DNA of 19,277 nucleotides from Oceanobacillus_B kapialis (GTDB taxonomy: Bacteria; Bacillota; Bacilli; Bacillales; Amphibacillaceae): NCBI RefSeq assembly GCF_042685265.1, contig NZ_JBHUMX010000012.1; one strand, written 5' to 3'. The position numbers and the translations under genes were made by a program. Shown here piece by piece: positions 15,088 to 19,277 of the stretch. The notes beneath the pieces are model-generated. The model was not told the origin of the DNA. It saw nothing but the letters and a program-made list of their open reading frames with translations, and did not search any database. Position 1 is the first letter of the stretch; each line of letters begins with the position of its first letter.

Positions 15088-16107
15088 TTATTTCACTTGT
15101 TTAATTTTCTCTAGCCACTCGTCTTTATTTTCGATCATACCCTCCATAGCCGTGTAACGTACGACAAAGAGCATACCATCCTTGATAAAGGCACGTGCTA
15201 CTTCTTCCTGGTCAAGCATTGTACTATCTCCTGTTACGCTAAATTCATAGATGATTTCCTGATTTGCTTCCTCTATACGATTAAACTCTAATTCCCCATC
15301 TATCATGCTGTTTAAATTGGTTTCCATCATATCTACATAAGCAGAATGACTATTATCTTGTGAGGTAAGTTCAGGGTATACATGTACTGTCAGCATCTCT
15401 GTATAGTTTTGGAAGTTTTCACCATTAGCAAGGAATTCGGCAACGCCTTCTCCTTGGGCTTCCGCATAATTTCCTAGAACCCATTTATCACTATCAAATG
15501 GCATTTCCAATGAGGTAATGAATTCCGCATACTCGCCTTCCAAGGCAGCTTCTCCTGTTGCTCCGCCTCCGCTTGCTTCACCTTGTTCCATTTCTTCCCC
15601 GTTTTCGTCAAGTGGAATTGTTTCCTCTGCTACAGAACTGTAGATCTTCCATACGCCATCTTCTGGTTTTAATGTATGAACCCCTTTGGTCAGGTTGTTT
15701 TGGTACTCTGGTCCGTCTACTTTCATAGAAGTCTGTGTATAAGAAACGGTTGCTTCTTCTTCTGTTTTCTCTTCAACACTTAGGTCTGATAACTCCATAT
15801 CTAATGTATAGACAGCCATTTGATCCCATAATTGATCTGTTGAATCATAAGAAGGTGATTCGCTATGGATCGTTTCCATATGCGCATCTTTATCCTGGTC
15901 CATCATAGTCTGAATGTTTGCTTTAAGTACTGCAAATAATTCATCATCTTCCGGAATTGCACTTTCTTCTGTTTCCTCTGCAGCTTCTGTATCAGCTGAT
16001 GATTCGGTTTCCTCTTCTTTTGGTTCCTCACTACTCGTTGACTCAGAACATGCACCTAGGAATAAAGCAATAGTAAGTACGATGATAAGTCCAATTATTT
16101 TCTTCAT
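15088..16107 (-). CDS. Two-domain lipoprotein of unknown function
   Basis: 339 residues. The signal peptide ends in the lipobox LGAC (17-20), followed by a Ser/Glu-rich acidic tether to about residue 50, so it is anchored outside the membrane. The first part (about 52-168, from DDELFAVLKAN to VWKIYSSV) has the helix-then-strands look of an NTF2-like domain. A Gly-rich hinge (EASGGGATGEAA, near 178-189) leads to a second domain (about 190-339) containing FDSDKWVLGNY and NFQNYTEMLTVHVYPE. That second part resembles lipoprotein domains with an 'NW/NY-x-E-x-L/V-T' segment, but I cannot name the family. Acidic overall, which would suit a salt-tolerant host. A TATGAT -10 lies at 16160-16165, and AGGAGG precedes the ATG. 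It stands where tatA/tatC are found in B. subtilis as I recall. Confidence 0.82.
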   Translation of the reverse strand: MKKIIGLIIVLTIALFLGACSESTSSEEPKEEETESSADTEAAEETEESAIPEDDELFAVLKANIQTMMDQDKDAHMETIHSESPSYDSTDQLWDQMAVYTLDMELSDLSVEEKTEEEATVSYTQTSMKVDGPEYQNNLTKGVHTLKPEDGVWKIYSSVAEETIPLDENGEEMEQGEASGGGATGEAALEGEYAEFITSLEMPFDSDKWVLGNYAEAQGEGVAEFLANGENFQNYTEMLTVHVYPELTSQDNSHSAYVDMMETNLNSMIDGELEFNRIEEANQEIIYEFSVTGDSTMLDQEEVARAFIKDGMLFVVRYTAMEGMIENKDEWLEKIKQVK

Positions 16108-16202
16108 TTCCCTTACCTCCTGAATTTTTTTACCTTTTCACAATTGCAAACCAATTAACATCATACCTTAAACATGAGGGTATAGACAGATGTCTTATTC
16201 CC

Positions 16203-16311
16203 TAAAAAAATGTCAGATAAAACGGGCCCTTTTGACTATTTTTAAAAAAGAGGTGGATATTAACCCGCTTTTTACAGTGAACTCCTGTTAAAAGGAAATA
16301 ACCCCTTTTAA
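16203..16311. other. Cluster of hairpins between rex and the lipoprotein gene
   Basis: In the 244-base gap downstream of rex, AAAAAG (16245-16250) pairs with CTTTTT (16268-16273), extended by two G-C pairs after a mismatch and followed on the minus strand by T-residues. TTAAAAGG (16288-16295) pairs with CCTTTTAA (16304-16311), 8 bp with an 8-base loop. With the stem at 16318-16342 these may act as tandem back-up terminators for rex. A short AGACA-N2-TGTCT inverted repeat (16184-16195) lies upstream of the lipoprotein -10. Confidence 0.45.
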
Positions 16312-16317
16312 AAATAA

Positions 16318-16342
16318 AAAAAGCCCTTTAAAAGAGCTTTTT
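16318..16342 (-). terminator. Terminator of rex
   Basis: Arms AAAAAGCCCTT (16318-16328) and AAGAGCTTTTT (16332-16342) pair over 11 bp, one pair a G-U wobble in the minus-strand RNA, with a 3-base loop and T-rich tail. It starts 10 bases after the rex stop. Confidence 0.78.
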
Positions 16343-16351
16343 GTATTCATG

Positions 16352-16999
16352 CTATTCTTCCAGTTCTCCTGGTATAAGAGGGTAATGCTTCAGAAAATAA
16401 ACTAATGCCTGTAATTCCACAGCCAGATCGATGTGATGTACACGAATATGCTCGGGAACAGAGATTCTTGCCGGTGTGAAGTTAAGAATACCTGTAATTC
16501 CATGCTGCACAAGCCGGTCCGTAATTCCATCAGCTTCACTCGCTGGAATAGTAAGAATCGCAACCTTTATTCCATTAAGTTTCTCTTCCATGTCATTAAT
16601 ATGATAGATTGGCACTCCACCGATTTCCGAGCCGACTTTCTTCTCGTCTGCATCAAATGCCATTTGAATCTTGATGTTATTGTTTTTCATAAAGTTATAA
16701 TGCAAGAATGCGGTACCAAGATTTCCCACACCAATAAGGGCAACGTCTGTGACCTCGTCTTGGTCTAAGGTTTTTCTGAAAAACCCGAGCAAATATTCAA
16801 CATTGTACCCATAGCCTTTCTTACCCAGCGCGCCAAAATAAGAAAAGTCTCTCCGAATAGTTGCCGAGTCTACTTTTACTGCTTCACTTAGTTCCTTGGA
16901 TGAAACACGCTTTTTCCCTTGGTGATTCAAGTTATTAAGAAAGCGGTAATATAATGGCAATCGCTTAGCAGTAGCTTGTGGTATTTTGTTCTGATCCAT
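16352..16999 (-). CDS. rex: Redox-sensing transcriptional repressor Rex
   Basis: Homodimeric repressor that reads the NADH/NAD+ ratio and releases DNA when NADH rises, controlling fermentation and respiration genes. 215 residues, the usual length. N-terminal winged helix (about 1-80) with recognition helix VDSATIRRDFSYFG, then a Rossmann domain with GVGNLG (about 91-96) and a C-terminal domain-swap helix. The ATG at 16999 has AGAAGGA upstream. Transcribed alone here, divergent from the ABC-F gene, with a candidate Rex operator in front of it that would allow autoregulation. Confidence 0.96.
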   Translation of the reverse strand: MDQNKIPQATAKRLPLYYRFLNNLNHQGKKRVSSKELSEAVKVDSATIRRDFSYFGALGKKGYGYNVEYLLGFFRKTLDQDEVTDVALIGVGNLGTAFLHYNFMKNNNIKIQMAFDADEKKVGSEIGGVPIYHINDMEEKLNGIKVAILTIPASEADGITDRLVQHGITGILNFTPARISVPEHIRVHHIDLAVELQALVYFLKHYPLIPGELEE

Positions 17000-17120
17000 C
17001 TTTATTCCTTCTTTCGCTCCGATAATTATGTATGAATAGCAAATCTATGCAGAGCCCGCATATGCTTGCCCTGTTAAATGGTATGTAATACATTTCTTCA
17101 ATTCTTATCTCTACTCCTCT

Positions 17121-17126
17121 ATTTTA
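17121..17126 (-). promoter_or_regulatory. Likely extended -10 of the rex promoter
   Basis: On the minus strand TGCTAAAAT, a TGn-extended -10, about 120 bases before the rex start. The region 17 bases upstream (CGACTT) is a poor -35, which is common with extended -10 promoters. The candidate Rex operator at 17146-17163 covers the -35 position and the bases just upstream of it. Confidence 0.45.
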
Positions 17127-17145
17127 GCAGAAACATAGAAATAAG

Positions 17146-17163
17146 TCGTGATTCTTTTCACAA
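17146..17163. promoter_or_regulatory. Candidate Rex operator
   Basis: TCGTGATTCTTTTCACAA matches the Rex consensus TTGTGAA-N4-TTCACAA at 12 of 14 defined positions; the right half is perfect. It lies in the divergent rex / ABC-F region, immediately upstream of the rex -10, which fits autoregulation. The ABC-F promoter, possibly TTTACG (near 17197) and TAAACT 17 bases downstream, is weaker and not certain. Confidence 0.6.
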
Positions 17164-17246
17164 TTCATTATGAAATTTTTTACAGGATGTTGGAATTTAC
17201 GGAAATGTCGAGGTAAGGTAAACTATAGGGAGATGAGGTGACTGGT

Positions 17247-19175
17247 ATGATACTGATGCAAGTAAATGATGTTTCCAAATCCTTTGGAGCAGAAGAAATA
17301 TTATCGAACGTAAAATTAGAAGTAAAAGAGAACGACAGAATTGCAGTTGTAGGAAGAAACGGAGCCGGTAAATCCACTCTTCTAAAAATTATGTCCGGAG
17401 AAATGTCGTATGATAGCGGGGAAGTTTTCAAACCAAAGGATTTAAGTATTGGCTACCTTTCTCAGCATACATCGCTCGACTCTCACCTTACCATTTGGGA
17501 TGAAATGTTAGAAGTCTTTTCCCATCTTGTAAGCAAAGAGGAAGACATTCGTACATTGGAACAAAAAATGGCAGACGCTGCTAATTTATCAGAAGAAGCC
17601 TATCAAAAAGTCCTACACGATTATGATCAGCTGCAACAGGTCTATCAACAAAGTGGTGGGTATACATATGAAGCTGAAATTAAAGCAGTGCTTACAGGAT
17701 TACATTTTCAGGATTATGACTACAATACGCCCATTACGGAACTAAGTGGTGGCCAGAAAACACGACTTGCGCTGGGGAAGCTGTTGCTCACCAAGCCACA
17801 GCTGTTAATTCTGGACGAGCCGACTAACCATTTGGATATCGATACACTAGGCTGGCTGGAAAATTATCTTGTGAGCTACCCAGGAGCAGTCGTAATTGTT
17901 TCCCATGATAGATATTTCTTAGATAAGACAGTATCCATTGTCTATGAAATATCTCGTCATAAAACAAAAAAATATCAGGGTAGCTATAGCAAATACCTAG
18001 AACAGAAAGCATTAGATTATGAAAAAGATCTAAAAGAATTCGAAAAACAGCAGTCAGAAATTAAAAAGCTAGAAGATTTTGTTCAGCGTAATATCGTTCG
18101 TGCCTCTACTACGAAACGGGCACAGAGTAGAAGAAAGCAACTTGAAAAAATGGACAGGATAGAGAAACCTCTTGGTGATGAAGCCTCTGCCTCTTTCTCT
18201 TTTCAAATTAATCGTCGCAGTGGAAACGATGTGTTGAAAATCGATCAGCTTGCTTTCCAGTACGGTGATCAAGGTGAGAATATTTTTCAAAATGTTAAAC
18301 TGCATGTTAATAGAGGGGAACGGATTGCCCTAGTAGGACCAAACGGTGTCGGAAAAACTACGTTACTGAAGGTTATTATGGGCAAACTCTCACCGAATAA
18401 TGGCAACATACAAATCGGCACGAATGTCCAAATCGGCTATTATGACCAGGAGCAAGCTAATCTGACTTCTTCTAAAACGGTGTTAATGGAGCTGTGGGAT
18501 GAATACCCAACAGTGAATGAAAAGGATATACGAACCGTCCTTGGTAACTTTCTTTTCTCAGGTGATGATGTTTTAAAGCCAGTAAGCGCGCTAAGCGGTG
18601 GAGAAAAAGCCCGTCTTGCCCTTGCCAAGCTCATGATGCAAAAGGCTAACCTGTTGATTCTGGATGAGCCTACCAACCACTTAGATATTGATAGTAAAGA
18701 GGTTCTCGAGGCTGCGCTTCTCGAATTTCCTGGCACCATTGTCTTTGTCTCCCACGACCGTTATTTTATCAATAAAATTACGGATCAGGTCGCGGAAATG
18801 CAGCGAGATGGAATCACCATTTATTTAGGAGACTATGACTATTATATAGAAAAGAAAGAAGAAGAGGCAGAGTTGGAAAGACTACAGCAAACAGAGGAAG
18901 TAGTTCAAAAAGCCGATCAGCGCAAACGTGATTTCAAGATGGAAAAGCAGCTGCAAAGCCAGCGACGGAAAAGAGAGCGCCGTATACAAGAATTAGAATT
19001 CACAATAGAGCAGTATGAAATGCAAATTACGAAACTGGAAGAAAAAATGACAGAGCCGGAAGTATTTCAGGATCACGAAAAAGCCTTAGAACTTACGAAA
19101 GAAACAAGTGAGTTAAAGCAGAAAATAGAAGGCTATATGGAAGAATGGACAGCTTTACAGGAAGAGGAAGATTAA
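17247..19175 (+). CDS. ydiF: ABC-F family ATPase (YdiF-like)
   Basis: Soluble twin-ATPase protein (642 residues), with no membrane segments. ABC-F proteins act on ribosomes, as translation factors or antibiotic-protection proteins. First ABC domain: Walker A GRNGAGKST (about 36-43), signature LSGGQ (about 165), Walker B LLILDEPTNHLD (about 186). A charged inter-domain linker (FVQRNIVRASTTKRAQSRRK) forms the P-site-tRNA-interaction-type arm. Second ABC domain: GPNGVGKTT (about 362), LSGGE (about 448), LLILDEPTNHLD (about 468). A long C-terminal coiled coil follows (QELEFTIEQYEMQITKLEEK). The ATG at 17247 has GAGGTG 6 bases upstream; an upstream in-frame GTG at 17238 lies within that ribosome site and is rejected. 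No specific antibiotic-resistance signature is claimed. Confidence 0.93.
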   Translation: MILMQVNDVSKSFGAEEILSNVKLEVKENDRIAVVGRNGAGKSTLLKIMSGEMSYDSGEVFKPKDLSIGYLSQHTSLDSHLTIWDEMLEVFSHLVSKEEDIRTLEQKMADAANLSEEAYQKVLHDYDQLQQVYQQSGGYTYEAEIKAVLTGLHFQDYDYNTPITELSGGQKTRLALGKLLLTKPQLLILDEPTNHLDIDTLGWLENYLVSYPGAVVIVSHDRYFLDKTVSIVYEISRHKTKKYQGSYSKYLEQKALDYEKDLKEFEKQQSEIKKLEDFVQRNIVRASTTKRAQSRRKQLEKMDRIEKPLGDEASASFSFQINRRSGNDVLKIDQLAFQYGDQGENIFQNVKLHVNRGERIALVGPNGVGKTTLLKVIMGKLSPNNGNIQIGTNVQIGYYDQEQANLTSSKTVLMELWDEYPTVNEKDIRTVLGNFLFSGDDVLKPVSALSGGEKARLALAKLMMQKANLLILDEPTNHLDIDSKEVLEAALLEFPGTIVFVSHDRYFINKITDQVAEMQRDGITIYLGDYDYYIEKKEEEAELERLQQTEEVVQKADQRKRDFKMEKQLQSQRRKRERRIQELEFTIEQYEMQITKLEEKMTEPEVFQDHEKALELTKETSELKQKIEGYMEEWTALQEEED

Positions 19176-19177
19176 AA

Positions 19178-19193
19178 GAGGCTGGGACAAAAC
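19178..19193 (+). repeat. Recurrent 'gaggctgggacaaaac' intergenic motif
   Basis: A 16-base motif three bases after the ABC-F stop. I recall closely similar 'gaggctgggacaaaa' stretches downstream of many genes in Firmicutes. Ten of its bases (TGGGACAAAA) also occur at 1859-1868 at the left edge of the repeat element in this window. Confidence 0.5.
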
Positions 19194-19203
19194 CCGGTAA
19201 AAT

Positions 19204-19244
19204 AAAAAAGTGGTACTTCCCCTCTGGGGAGCACCACTTTTTTT
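19204..19244 (+). terminator. Terminator of the ABC-F gene
   Basis: AAAAAAGTGGT (19204-19214) pairs with ACCACTTTTTT (19233-19243); an inner TCCCC/GGGGA stem adds stability. Seven T follow. Symmetrical enough to work from the other side too. Confidence 0.9.
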
Positions 19245-19277
19245 GAATTTATGTACGCAAAAAGGATACCTTCTGGT

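Noticed and set aside
16126..16143. Possible second Rex site before the lipoprotein gene
   Set aside because: Only the right half TTCACAA is present; the left half is a T-run, so it does not match the operator.
1..19277. CRISPR array, tRNA/rRNA genes, prophage or defence system
   Set aside because: No spaced direct repeats, no tRNA-like cloverleaf or rRNA sequence, and no nuclease, integrase or toxin-antitoxin pair was recognised on either strand.

Overview
This window looks like a chromosomal segment of a motile, low-GC, Gram-positive, spore-former-type bacterium of the Bacillaceae (Oceanobacillus/Virgibacillus-like by general appearance). The basis is A/T-rich DNA, strong AGGAGG-type ribosome sites with ATG, GTG and TTG starts, a perfect CIRCE operator in front of groES-groEL, sigma-D-type flagellar promoters in front of two chemoreceptors, and a cluster groEL-groES / ydiL-ydiK / rex / ydiF whose order resembles the equivalent Bacillus subtilis region. 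The species assignment is inference.

Left part (1-2046): a methyl-accepting chemotaxis protein (MCP) with a compact multi-pass membrane sensor, its terminator, then about 300 bases holding an imperfectly palindromic repeat element but no credible gene. 2047-6649 (minus strand): a five-gene iron-siderophore operon. Reading from the promoter, it encodes a lipoprotein binding protein, two FecCD-type permeases and an ATPase, with 4-base overlaps between the permease and ATPase genes, and then a flavin reductase-like protein that may release the iron. A perfect 7-1-7 Fur box sits just downstream of a strong extended -10 promoter. 7027-8070 (minus): a ketopantoate-reductase-family protein with its own terminator.

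Middle (8170-11800): a second MCP, divergent from the reductase and with the same membrane architecture as the first; a decayed IS3-type orfA fragment; a DCC/DUF393 thiol-disulfide oxidoreductase; and a two-gene unit in which a 46-residue protein of unknown function is translationally coupled (ATGA overlap) to a BASS-family transporter. BASS proteins include ketopantoate/pantoate carriers in other bacteria, so a link with the reductase is possible but unproven.

Right part (11834-19277): groEL and groES under HrcA/CIRCE control; ydiL (CPBP membrane protease) and ydiK running the other way; an unrecognised two-domain lipoprotein; the redox repressor rex; and a divergent ABC-F ATPase (ydiF-like). 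A good candidate Rex operator lies in the rex-ydiF intergenic region. The tatA/tatC genes that I recall between rex and ydiK in B. subtilis are absent, and the lipoprotein occupies that slot. Most of the window is housekeeping or ordinary accessory content. I do not see a clear new defence or mobile system. The most unusual items are the pair of HAMP-less 6-TM chemoreceptors, the coupled 46-residue ORF, the divergent siderophore reductase and the lipoprotein.
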